This document shows positions 1 to 7,526 of a stretch of DNA of 10,340 nucleotides, one piece after another (position 1 is the first letter of the stretch; every line of letters starts with the position of its first letter). The notes under the pieces are model-generated. The model was not told where the DNA came from. It saw only the letters and a list, made by a program, of their open reading frames with translations, and did no database searches. Source of the DNA: an uncultured Panacagrimonas sp. Lineage in GTDB: Bacteria > Pseudomonadota > Gammaproteobacteria > Nevskiales > Nevskiaceae. A program made the position numbers and the translations under genes. The stretch lies in NCBI GenBank assembly GCA_946481265.1, contig CAMLNE010000134.1, positions 1 through 10,340 on the forward strand, written 5' to 3'.

Positions 1-3000
1 GCGCCACCACCATGCCGGTGCGCCAGGTGACGCAGAATCTCTGCGTGCAGCCCGACTGCGTGTACACGATCCCGCCGAATGCCACGCTCTGCATCGATCG
101 CGGCGTGCTCAAGCTGCAGCCCCGGCGAGCGACCCGCACACCGCATCGCTCAGTCGATTACTTTCTGGAATCGCTCGCGCAGGACCAGCATGAACTCGCC
201 ATTGGGGTGATTCTGTCGGGCACCGCCAACGACGGCACGCTGGGGCTGGAGGCCATCAAGGCGGAAGGCGGTATCACGTTCGCCCAGGATGACAGCGCGC
301 GCTACGACTCGATGCCGCGCAGCGCCGTCGCGGCGGGATGCGTCGATTTCGTACTCAGTCCCCAGGCCATCGCCTTCGAGCTGGCCCGTATTGCACGCCG
401 TCCTTATGTCGCCGGCTCGGTGATGGAGCTGCCGATCGAGCGTCCGACGACCGCTTCACTTCGCCAGGCTGAAAACGAGCGCGTCGAGGCCAGCGCTCAC
501 CAGGACGACGCGAGCGCGCTGCCGTCGGGTGGATCGGGCAAACAGCGCAGCGGGGCCAACCAGGCACGTGCCGAAGCGGAGTCTGCGGGGGTCGATCGAA
601 ACGGCGACACCGGTTTCAGGAAGATCCTGCTGCTGCTGCGGACCCACAGCGGCGTGGATTTCTCGCTATACAAATCACCCACCATCCAGCGCCGCGTCGC
701 GCGGCGGCTGGTGCTCAACAAGCACGACACGCTGGCCGGCTACGCGGACTTCCTGCGCGGCAACAACGCCGAAGTCGAAGCGCTCTACTCCGACGTCCTG
801 GTCAGCGTGACCAGTTTCTTCCGCAATCCGGAAGCCTTCGACGTGCTGCAGCAGAAAATCTTTCCCAGGCTGCTGGAAAGCACCGGCAACGAGCCCGTGC
901 GGATGTGGACGCTGGGATGCTCGACGGGGCAGGAAGCGTATTCCCTCGCGATGGCTTTCACCGAATGCGCGGGGTCCGCGCCGCCGGGCCGCAAGCTGCA
1001 ATTGTTCGCCACCGATCTCAACGCGGCCCTGGTGGAGAAGGCCCGCCACGGGCTGTACGCCAAGACCATCGCCGACGACTTGTCTCCGGAACGCCTGCGG
1101 CGCTTTTTCGTGGAGGAGGAAGGCGGCTACCGGGTGGTCAAGAGCCTGCGCGAGTCGGTGGTGTTCGCGCGCCAGAACCTGATCGACGATCCGCCGTTCT
1201 CGCGCATGGATCTGATCTCCTGCCGCAACCTGCTGATCTACCTGGGGCCGAGCCTCCAGAAGAAAGCGCTGCCGACATTCCACTACGCTCTCAAGCCGGA
1301 GGGATATCTGTTCCTCGGCGCATCCGAATCTGTCGGCGGGTTCACCGATCTCTTCGAGTCGGCCGATAAAAAGCAGAAGATCTACTGCAAGAAACTCGCA
1401 CCGCCGTCGGGCTCTCATCTGCCAATCAGGAAATCGACCCCGGATCCGCGCCCGACGGGGGACAGAACGGCCGCTCCGTTCGTGCGCCAGACCCGCCCGC
1501 GCGTCGGGGCCCCCGAGGGATTCAACGGCGAACCGGACGCCCAGCGGGAGGCCGACCGCGTCATCCTCAGTCAGTACGCGCCGCCCTCGGTACTGGTCAA
1601 CGCCAGCCTGCAGGTCCTGCAGTTTCGTGGTGCCACCGACCCGTATCTGAGCCCTGCTTCCGGCAAGGCCACGTTCGATCTCCTGAAGATGGTGCGGGAC
1701 GGCCTGATGCTGCCCCTGCGCGCCGCGATTTCCAAGGCGGGCAAGGTCAACGAGATCGTGCGCAAGCAGGATCTCGGCTTCGAGTACGGCGGGATCGCGC
1801 GCCGCGTGAATCTGGAAGTCGTCCCGTTGAAGAACCTGCGTGAGCGGTGCTTCCTCGTGATTTTCGACGATGCGGATCGATCCGCGCGAACGAATTCCGG
1901 GGCGGGTGCGAACGTTCCGGCAACGACCGGCAAAAGGTCGCGCGCCCTTGGTCACGAGCTGCGGCAACTGCTCAACGAGCGCGAAACGGAACTCTCGGAT
2001 ACGCGCGATTACCTGCAATCGGTCCAGGAGCAATACGAAGCGGCGAACGAAGAGCTTCAGTCAGCCAGCGAGGAGGTCCAGTCGGCGAATGAAGAACTGC
2101 AGAGCCTGAATGAGGAACTGGAAACCTCGAAGGAGGAGCTGGAGTCATCCAACGAGGAACTCACCACCGTCAACGAGGAGATGGCCAACCGGAATATCGA
2201 GCTGAACCGCGTCAACAGTGATCTCGTCAATCTGCAGAGTGCGGCGAAGCTCGTCATCGTCCAGCTCGGTCGCGATCTGACGATCCGTCGTTTCAGTGCG
2301 CAGGCCGAAAAGCATTTCGAGCTCCTGCCTGCCGACCTCGGCCGCCCGATCGGAAATCTGCGGCACAACTTGAAGATTGCAAATCTGGAAGGGCTGATCG
2401 CGGACGTGATCGACTCGGTGCGCGAATCCGAGCGCGAGGTGATGGACGAGGGCGGGCGCTGGTGGTCGCTACGGATACGGCCGTATCTGGACCTCGACAA
2501 CAAGGTGGACGGCGCGGTCCTGGTGCTGGTCGACATCGATGTCCAGAGGCGCGGCACCCAGGCCATCGCCGAGACGCGCGACTACGCCGAAGCGGTCGTC
2601 CGCAGCGTGCGCAACCCGCTGCTCGTCCTGAACGCCGATCTTCGCGTGCATCAGGCCAGCGCGGCGTTCTATCGCGATTTCAAGCTTGACCCCGCTCAAG
2701 TCGAAGGTCGCTCGGTCTACGAGCTGGGCAACCGCAGCTGGGATGTTCCCGAACTGCGCCGGCTGCTCGAAATCGTCCTGCCCACGAATAGCGTGTTCGA
2801 GAATCTGGAGATCAGCCAGGTCTTCGAGGCGGTCGGACGTCGCAACCTCCTGTTGAACGCACGACGTCTGGACGACTCGATCGGCCAACCCGCCAGAATT
2901 CTGCTCGGCATCGAGGACGTGACCGAGCGCGAGCGCGGCCGGGAGGCCTTGAAAGCAGCAGAGCGCAAGCACCGTCGGGTACTGGATTCCGTACCGCAAA

Positions 3001-4439
3001 AGCTCTTCACCGCCACCCGCGACGGCGAGATCGACTACGTCAACCCGGCGTGGATCAAGTACACCGGCCGTCCGTTCGAACAGTTGAAGGGTTCAGGCTG
3101 GACGGACGTCGTCCATCCCGACGATCTGCCCGAGAACCTGCGGGTCTGGCAGTGCGCCGTGAGCGCCGCTGAGCCCTTCATGTTCGCGCACCGCCTGCGT
3201 CACGCCGACGGCGAGTACCGCTGGCACCTGATCCACGCGGAGCCGGTGCTCGACGAAACAGGTGCCGTTTCGATGTGGGCCGGATCGAACAACGATCTCC
3301 ACGAGGTGACCGAGGCCAAGCACCGGAAGGATCAGTTCCTGGCAATGCTCGCCCATGAACTTCGGGGCCCCCTGGCCCCGCTGTCCAACGCACTGCAGAT
3401 CATGCGCCGCGAGGACGCCAAAGCCGGCGTGGTTCAGCGCGCCGGAGACCTTGCGCTCAAGCAGATGCAGCACATGAGCCGGCTGATCGACGACTTGCTC
3501 AATCTAAGCCGCATCAACAGTGGCCGGCTGGAACTGCGTCGCATGCCCGTGGACGTCATCGCGGCGGCCCGGGACGCTGTGGACAGTGCGCGCCCGGCAA
3601 TCGCCGAAGCGGGCCATGCACTGACGCTGGAGCTTCCGCACGAGCCCTTGTACGTCGACGGCGACCCGGTGCGCTTGGCGCAGATGTTCAGCAATCTGGT
3701 CAACAACGCCTGCAAGTACACCGATCCACCCGGCCGCATCCATCTGAAAGTCGAAAACCGGGACGGGGGAGCGCGCATATCGGTCAGCGACAACGGCGTC
3801 GGTATCGCAGCCGACATGCTCACCAGGATTTTCGACATGTTCATCCAGGTCGACCAGTCGCTCGCGCGGGGCAAGGGCGGTCTGGGAATAGGACTGAGCC
3901 TCGTGCGCAGTCTGGTGGAGCTGCACGGCGGCCAGGTCCAGGCGTACAGCAAGGGTGTCGGCCAAGGAGCCGAATTCGTGGTGACGCTTCCAGAGCTGGC
4001 CGATCCTGTACCGCCTCGGGCCTCCCCACATACACCGCCCACTACGGTGTCTTCTGGCGGACACCGCATCCTGGTCGTCGACGACAATCGCGACACCGCC
4101 CTGTCGTTTTCGCTTCTTCTGCAACTGGAGGGGCACCGGACCGCGATCGCCCATGATGGTACCGAGGCGCTGGCGATCGGCGACAGGTTTTATCCTCATG
4201 TCGTACTGCTCGACATCGGCCTGTCTGGGCAAAGCGGATACGAGGTTGCCGAGCAAATTCGGAAGCGGTCGTGGGGCGGGAAACTGCTTCTGATCGCGGT
4301 AACCGGGTGGGGCCAGGAAAGCGATCGGGAAAAATCCCGTCAAGCCGGCTTCGACCATCATCTGGTCAAGCCGGTGGACCATGCCGTATTGGACCGTCTT
4401 CTCGCGCAGTTCGCTTCCGACGCTGCCGATCCCTCCTGA
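1..4439 (+). CDS. CheB-CheR-PAS hybrid sensor histidine kinase with C-terminal receiver (5' partial)
   Basis: This is a multidomain cytoplasmic signalling protein joining chemotaxis methylesterase and methyltransferase domains to a phosphorelay kinase. Residues are counted from the ATG at 12, but the frame is open to the window edge and the CheB domain lacks its first part, so the true start is upstream. Residues 1-135 are the C-terminal part of CheB with LSGTANDGTLG, where D74 matches the catalytic Asp; the Ser and His lie off the edge. A linker follows, then CheR (about 202-461) with the SAM motif LGCSTGQEAYSLA at 301-313. A PAS-like domain (about 517-620), a heptad coiled coil (about 654-745) and three PAS or PAS-like domains (about 745-848, 850-970, 980-1105) come next. 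The kinase core has an H-box with H1115, an N-box at 1228-1237, a DNGVG box near 1260 and GKGGLGIGL at 1287. The receiver has D1357/D1358, phospho-acceptor D1401 and K1453. No membrane segment is visible. Ligand and output are unknown. Confidence 0.93.
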   Translation, partial: ATTMPVRQVTQNLCVQPDCVYTIPPNATLCIDRGVLKLQPRRATRTPHRSVDYFLESLAQDQHELAIGVILSGTANDGTLGLEAIKAEGGITFAQDDSARYDSMPRSAVAAGCVDFVLSPQAIAFELARIARRPYVAGSVMELPIERPTTASLRQAENERVEASAHQDDASALPSGGSGKQRSGANQARAEAESAGVDRNGDTGFRKILLLLRTHSGVDFSLYKSPTIQRRVARRLVLNKHDTLAGYADFLRGNNAEVEALYSDVLVSVTSFFRNPEAFDVLQQKIFPRLLESTGNEPVRMWTLGCSTGQEAYSLAMAFTECAGSAPPGRKLQLFATDLNAALVEKARHGLYAKTIADDLSPERLRRFFVEEEGGYRVVKSLRESVVFARQNLIDDPPFSRMDLISCRNLLIYLGPSLQKKALPTFHYALKPEGYLFLGASESVGGFTDLFESADKKQKIYCKKLAPPSGSHLPIRKSTPDPRPTGDRTAAPFVRQTRPRVGAPEGFNGEPDAQREADRVILSQYAPPSVLVNASLQVLQFRGATDPYLSPASGKATFDLLKMVRDGLMLPLRAAISKAGKVNEIVRKQDLGFEYGGIARRVNLEVVPLKNLRERCFLVIFDDADRSARTNSGAGANVPATTGKRSRALGHELRQLLNERETELSDTRDYLQSVQEQYEAANEELQSASEEVQSANEELQSLNEELETSKEELESSNEELTTVNEEMANRNIELNRVNSDLVNLQSAAKLVIVQLGRDLTIRRFSAQAEKHFELLPADLGRPIGNLRHNLKIANLEGLIADVIDSVRESEREVMDEGGRWWSLRIRPYLDLDNKVDGAVLVLVDIDVQRRGTQAIAETRDYAEAVVRSVRNPLLVLNADLRVHQASAAFYRDFKLDPAQVEGRSVYELGNRSWDVPELRRLLEIVLPTNSVFENLEISQVFEAVGRRNLLLNARRLDDSIGQPARILLGIEDVTERERGREALKAAERKHRRVLDSVPQKLFTATRDGEIDYVNPAWIKYTGRPFEQLKGSGWTDVVHPDDLPENLRVWQCAVSAAEPFMFAHRLRHADGEYRWHLIHAEPVLDETGAVSMWAGSNNDLHEVTEAKHRKDQFLAMLAHELRGPLAPLSNALQIMRREDAKAGVVQRAGDLALKQMQHMSRLIDDLLNLSRINSGRLELRRMPVDVIAAARDAVDSARPAIAEAGHALTLELPHEPLYVDGDPVRLAQMFSNLVNNACKYTDPPGRIHLKVENRDGGARISVSDNGVGIAADMLTRIFDMFIQVDQSLARGKGGLGIGLSLVRSLVELHGGQVQAYSKGVGQGAEFVVTLPELADPVPPRASPHTPPTTVSSGGHRILVVDDNRDTALSFSLLLQLEGHRTAIAHDGTEALAIGDRFYPHVVLLDIGLSGQSGYEVAEQIRKRSWGGKLLLIAVTGWGQESDREKSRQAGFDHHLVKPVDHAVLDRLLAQFASDAADPS
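2046..2234 (+). repeat. Heptad-encoding 21-nt degenerate tandem repeat (signalling coiled coil)
   Basis: Nine consecutive seven-residue units begin at residues 679, 686, 693, 700, 707, 714, 721, 728 and 735 of the hybrid kinase. The pattern is roughly N-E-E-L-x-x-x (NEELQSA, SEEVQSA, NEELQSL, NEELETS, KEELESS and so on). Leu, Val or Met falls at a fixed position in each unit, with Glu pairs flanking it, which indicates a parallel coiled coil. At the DNA level this is a diverged 21-bp period. In this family a coiled coil of this type links the CheR half to the PAS-kinase half and presumably transmits signal along the dimer; that role is inferred. Confidence 0.85.
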
Positions 4440-4440
4440 A

Positions 4441-4463
4441 ACAGCGGCCCGTAGCCCCGCTGT
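4441..4463. terminator. Intergenic hairpin between convergent genes, possible bidirectional terminator
   Basis: ACAGCGG at 4441-4447 pairs perfectly with CCGCTGT at 4457-4463 around a 9-nt loop. It sits in the 26-bp gap between the stop codons of the hybrid kinase and pilZ, where a shared terminator is expected. There is no T-tract on the plus strand. On the minus strand the stem is followed only by TTTC. It may be a weak intrinsic or Rho-assisted terminator, or chance. Confidence 0.4.
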
Positions 4464-4465
4464 CC

Positions 4466-4831
4466 TCACATCGTCTGTGTCGGGCGGTCGAACCCGGCCG
4501 TGCCAACGAGCTGCGATTCGATCTTCTGCTGGGTCGTCCCGCCGTCCTGCAAGCTGAACTGCACGCCGATTCCCTGTACGCGTTTGCCCTGAGCTGCACG
4601 CGGGGTCACCCATACCACCTTCCCGGCCACCGGCAGCCGCTCGGCGCTGTCCATCAGGGTGAGCAGGATGAAGACCTCGTCCCCCAGGCGGTATTCCTTG
4701 CTGGTGGGAATGAACAGGCCCCCGTTGCGGATGAAGGGCATGTAGGCGGCAAACAATGCGCTCTTGTCCTTGATGTTGAGCGTCAGGATCCCCGGTTGTG
4801 CGCCGCCGGGTCGTGGAGGGGGTGTACTCAT
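4466..4831 (-). CDS. pilZ: Type IV pilus assembly protein PilZ
   Basis: This 121-residue protein is a stand-alone PilZ domain of the kind needed for type IV pilus biogenesis and twitching. Visible hallmarks are the N-terminal ILTLNIKDKSALFAAYMPF stretch (15-33), RNGGLFIPT (35-43), YRLGDEVFILLTL (47-59), a GKVVWVTP strand (70-77) and GIGVQF (87-92). The c-di-GMP-binding signatures RxxxR and (D/N)xSxxG are not present; RNGGLFI stands where the second would be. In the family (the Pseudomonas and Xanthomonas PilZ proteins) this form does not bind c-di-GMP itself, and the Xanthomonas protein contacts PilB and FimX. It is the last gene of the operon, 36 nt after holB, and converges on the hybrid kinase. 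The chosen ATG follows a GGAGAAGGAA ribosome site. The N-terminal PPPRPGGAQ is probably disordered. Function in pilus assembly is inferred from the family. Confidence 0.9.
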   Translation of the reverse strand: MSTPPPRPGGAQPGILTLNIKDKSALFAAYMPFIRNGGLFIPTSKEYRLGDEVFILLTLMDSAERLPVAGKVVWVTPRAAQGKRVQGIGVQFSLQDGGTTQQKIESQLVGTAGFDRPTQTM

Positions 4832-4841
4832 GCGCTGCGGG

Positions 4842-4851
4842 TTCCTTCTCC
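4842..4851 (-). promoter_or_regulatory. Ribosome binding site of pilZ
   Basis: On the minus strand GGAGAAGGAA ends 10 nt before the pilZ ATG at 4831. It lies in the 36-nt holB-pilZ spacer and is the clearest Shine-Dalgarno sequence I see in the operon. It supports the chosen start and suggests that pilZ is translated independently of holB, unlike the overlapping genes upstream. Confidence 0.6.
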
Positions 4852-4867
4852 GGATCCACGGTTCATT

Positions 4868-5878
4868 TCATGGCGCGGTCGAACGACGCCACCAGGAAAT
4901 CATAAGAGATTCGACCAGCAGCTGCGGATTGGCATTGCCCTGCAGGCGGCGATGCGCCTCGACCGCCTCGGCGAGCAGCTGTTCGACGTGGCTCGCACCC
5001 ATCCGGCGCGCAAGCAGTGCGAGTGCATCGTCATCGAGTCCCACCACCAAGGCCTGCAGCAGCTGGTGGAGCATGCGTTGCAGGTGGCGCAGCCAGTCGT
5101 GGACCAGCTCCGGTGAAAGCTTCGCGCCTGCCGGCGCGAGTCGCCCAGCCGCGACCAGCGGGTCCAGCCTCCTGCCGGCCACCGCCAGCAGCTGCTCGCG
5201 CCAGATTCCACGTTGCGCGCTCAGGCCGCTGTCGCGTGCCTCCAGCGCGGCGAGCGGTGCGCCGCCCGCCTCGCGCAGTGCGGTGCGTGCATCCAGCCGC
5301 GGCGCCTGAGCCTGCAGCCAGGCCACGGCCTGATCCAGATCCGGGACCGGGAAGTCGAGTCGCTGGCAGCGGCTTCGCAAGGTCGGCGCCAGGGCCATCG
5401 GCCGCTCGGAGATCAGCAGGATGTGGATACCCGCCGGGGGCTCCTCGACGGTCTTGAGCACCGCGTTGACCCCGTTGCTGTTGAGCGCATCGGCCGGATC
5501 GATCACCACCACCCTCGCCTGCCCGTAATGGCTGCTCAGGGCGAGGCGATCCATCATTGAGCGCAACTGCTCCATCGAGATGTCGCGCTTTTCCTTCTCC
5601 GTCTTCTCGTTGAACTCGCGTGTCAGCCAGCTCAGGTTCGGATGCGTTCCGGCGGCACGCTGCACGCATCCACGGCAGTGTCCGCAGGGCGTCCCATCGT
5701 CCGCGCCTTCCTCGCACAGCAGGCTCGCGACGAGTCGGCGCGCGAAGCAGCGCTTGCCCACGCCATTGGGGCCGGCGAGCAGCAGGGCATGGCCGAGCCG
5801 GCCGGCACGACGGGCGTCGCCGACGCGCGACCAAAGTGCGGCATGCCAGGGCAGGACGTCACCGGTTTCCAGCGTCAT
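4868..5878 (-). CDS. holB: DNA polymerase III clamp-loader subunit delta'
   Basis: This 336-residue delta' subunit belongs to the gamma/tau complex that loads the beta sliding clamp during replication. The AAA+ fold shows a P-loop GPNGVGKR (36-43), a four-cysteine zinc module C55/C65/C68/C71 (CGHCRGC at 65-71), a Walker B-like strand VVVIDPADALN (123-133), the NAVLKTVEEPPAG segment (138-150) and the SRC motif (169-171) that supplies the arginine finger in clamp loaders. The C-terminal collar domain is present and ends with LLVESLMISWW. Length matches the usual 320-340 residues. The ATG at 5878 overlaps the tmk stop by ATGA. The frame stays open much further upstream, but that part lies on tmk and has no delta' similarity. 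The E. coli delta' P-loop, as I recall it, is degenerate; this one keeps the GxxGxGK lysine, with Arg where Thr or Ser normally follows. Confidence 0.95.
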   Translation of the reverse strand: MTLETGDVLPWHAALWSRVGDARRAGRLGHALLLAGPNGVGKRCFARRLVASLLCEEGADDGTPCGHCRGCVQRAAGTHPNLSWLTREFNEKTEKEKRDISMEQLRSMMDRLALSSHYGQARVVVIDPADALNSNGVNAVLKTVEEPPAGIHILLISERPMALAPTLRSRCQRLDFPVPDLDQAVAWLQAQAPRLDARTALREAGGAPLAALEARDSGLSAQRGIWREQLLAVAGRRLDPLVAAGRLAPAGAKLSPELVHDWLRHLQRMLHQLLQALVVGLDDDALALLARRMGASHVEQLLAEAVEAHRRLQGNANPQLLVESLMISWWRRSTAP

Positions 5879-6501
5879 GAAAGCCGCTGCTCCATGGCGC
5901 GTTCGACTTCCCGGCGCACCTGGCCCAGTGGCAGCGTCGCGTCGAGCACGGCGTAGCGCGCCGGATCGCGGCGCGCCCGCTCGAGATAGGCGGCCCGGAC
6001 GCGCGACATGAAAGCGAGCGTCTCCGCCTCGAAGCGGTTGGCATCGCCGCGGCTGAGTGCGCGCGCAAGGCCCACCTCCGGCGGCAGGTCGAACACCAGC
6101 GTCAGGTCCGGGCGCAGCTCCTGCAGTGCCAGGCGTTCGAGCGCCCGCAGATGCTGCGCCTCGATGCCGCGGCCCGCGCCCTGGTAGGCCCAACTCGCAT
6201 CGACGAAGCGATCGCACACGACGTCCTCGCCGCGCGCGAGCGCAGGGCGGATCCGGTTCGCGACGTGTGCGGCACGTGCAGCGAACATCAGCAGCAGCTC
6301 GGTCGTCGCATCCATGCCCTCGGCCCAGTCGCCAAGCACGATCGCGCGGATCGCCTCGGCCAGCGGCGTGCCGCCGGGCTCGCGCGTGCTCACCACGGTC
6401 CGGCCGCGCGCCTGCAGCCAACGCACGATCGACTGCGCATGCGTGGTCTTGCCGGCGCCCTCGCCGCCTTCGAGCGTGATGAAACGGCCGCGTGTCGTCA
6501 T
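5875..6501 (-). CDS. tmk: Thymidylate kinase (dTMP kinase)
   Basis: This 208-residue enzyme phosphorylates dTMP to dTDP with ATP, the last step specific to dTTP synthesis. It starts with FITLEGGEGAGKTT, whose P-loop is at 12-19 with K18. REPGGTP (40-46) and the DRF motif (97-99) contact dTMP in the family. The lid segment WAYQGAGRG (104-112) supplies arginine. The P-loop carries no arginine while the lid does, which fits the type II (E. coli-like) class. Length is standard (about 205-215). The ATG at 6501 overlaps the mltG stop (ATGA), and its own TGA overlaps holB in the same way. The tmk-holB pairing is conserved in many bacteria and puts dTTP supply beside a replication subunit. Confidence 0.96.
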   Translation of the reverse strand: MTTRGRFITLEGGEGAGKTTHAQSIVRWLQARGRTVVSTREPGGTPLAEAIRAIVLGDWAEGMDATTELLLMFAARAAHVANRIRPALARGEDVVCDRFVDASWAYQGAGRGIEAQHLRALERLALQELRPDLTLVFDLPPEVGLARALSRGDANRFEAETLAFMSRVRAAYLERARRDPARYAVLDATLPLGQVRREVERAMEQRLS

Positions 6502-7526
6502 CGACGACCCGCCGAGACACCGCCAAGCTGATAGCGGCGTACGGCCGCATCGTGCTGTTCGAGGGTGACGGAGAACTGGTGGGAGCCGTCGCCGCGCGAC
6601 ACGAAGAAAAGCTCGTCGCCCGCGGCGGGGTTGAGCGCGGCTTCGACCGCGGCACGTCCCGGCAGGCAGATCGGCGTGGGCGGGAGGCCCGCCCGCTTGT
6701 ACGTGTTGTAGGGCCCGTCGGCGAGCAGGTCGCGCTTGCGCAGGTTACCGTCGAACATCTCGCCGATCCCGTAGATCACCGTCGGATCGGTCTGCAGGCG
6801 CATGCCGAGCTTCAGGCGCCGCACGAAAACGCCGGCGATGCGCGCGCGCTCTTCGGGCACGCCGGTCTCCTTTTCCACGATCGAGGCCATCGTCAATGCA
6901 TCGTCCGGACGCGCGTACGGCAGGCCCGGCGCCCGCCGCGCCCAGTTCTCCTGCAGCAGGCGGTCCATGGCACCAAAGGCCTGGCGCAGGATAACCACAT
7001 CGCTGGTGCCCTTGGGGAAGCGATACGTATCGGGAAAGAAGCGGCCCTCGGGGTGCATTTCGGGCTGGCCGATCGCCGCCATCACGGTCTCGGCACGCGT
7101 ATCGGCCAGGGTGTGCACCAGGACCGGGTGGTCCGCGATCAGCTTGAGCGCCTGGTCGAAACGCAGTCCTTCGATGATCCGCAGTTCGTACAGCATGGTC
7201 TTGCCGCCGACCAGCAAGGCCAGCACATCGAGGCTGGACAGGCCGGGATCCAGCGCGTATTCGCCGGCCTTGATCTGCGCGGCCTGGCCGTTCGCCCGCG
7301 CCCAGAACTCCAGGTACAGGCCCTGGCGCCGCGCCTCGAACAGACCGCGCTCGCGCATCAGACTCACCGCATCGCGCAGACGGCTGCCCGGCTTGAGTTC
7401 GAGGGTCTGGTGCTCGCTGATCGACAGCGGCTTGAGCAGCTCGCGCCGCGCATCGAGGAGCAGCACGCCGGCGCCCAATGCCAGCACCAGCAGGACGACG
7501 AGCAGGCCCAGCAGGTGCCGCTTCAT
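6498..7526 (-). CDS. mltG: Endolytic murein transglycosylase MltG
   Basis: This 342-residue inner-membrane lytic transglycosylase (formerly YceG) cleaves nascent glycan strands and so sets their release and length in peptidoglycan synthesis. Residues 5-24 form one hydrophobic membrane anchor after MKRH; the rest should be periplasmic. A LysM-like region (about 38-110, with ELKPGSRLRDA) precedes the YceG catalytic domain. The core motif MASIVEKET (213-221) contains E218, matching the catalytic Glu of the E. coli enzyme, followed by RLKLGMRLQTDPTVIYG (237-253) and NTYKRAGLPPTPI (274-286). Length fits the family. I chose the ATG at 7526 because it begins a clean signal anchor, has GGAG six nt upstream, and overlaps the pabC TGA as ATGA. 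A start 42 codons upstream (7652) would add an Arg/Ala-rich extension overlapping pabC. Confidence 0.95.
   Translation of the reverse strand: MKRHLLGLLVVLLVLALGAGVLLLDARRELLKPLSISEHQTLELKPGSRLRDAVSLMRERGLFEARRQGLYLEFWARANGQAAQIKAGEYALDPGLSSLDVLALLVGGKTMLYELRIIEGLRFDQALKLIADHPVLVHTLADTRAETVMAAIGQPEMHPEGRFFPDTYRFPKGTSDVVILRQAFGAMDRLLQENWARRAPGLPYARPDDALTMASIVEKETGVPEERARIAGVFVRRLKLGMRLQTDPTVIYGIGEMFDGNLRKRDLLADGPYNTYKRAGLPPTPICLPGRAAVEAALNPAAGDELFFVSRGDGSHQFSVTLEQHDAAVRRYQLGGVSAGRR

Noticed and set aside
12..14. ATG at 12 as the true start of the hybrid kinase
   Set aside because: The frame is open upstream to the window edge, and the visible CheB domain lacks its nucleophile Ser and His region, so the gene must begin outside the window.
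675..2033. Minus-strand open frame of 452 codons opposite the CheR half of the hybrid gene
   Set aside because: It lies wholly antisense to a gene with clear CheR motifs. The translation is low-complexity and rich in Arg, Ala and Gln with no recognisable domain, as expected for a shadow frame in high-GC DNA.
2046..2234. CRISPR-like or satellite array from the 21-bp periodicity
   Set aside because: The units are diverged, contiguous without spacers, in frame, and encode coiled-coil heptads.
3504..4859. Minus-strand open frame of 451 codons spanning the kinase 3' end and pilZ
   Set aside because: It overlaps pilZ in another frame and the kinase on the other strand, and has no family motifs. 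PilZ in its own frame is convincing.
5879..6655. Upstream in-frame extension of holB to 595 codons
   Set aside because: The extra part is an alternate frame of tmk and mltG with Arg/Ala-rich sequence. The delta' family begins near the ATG at 5878, which also gives the ATGA overlap.
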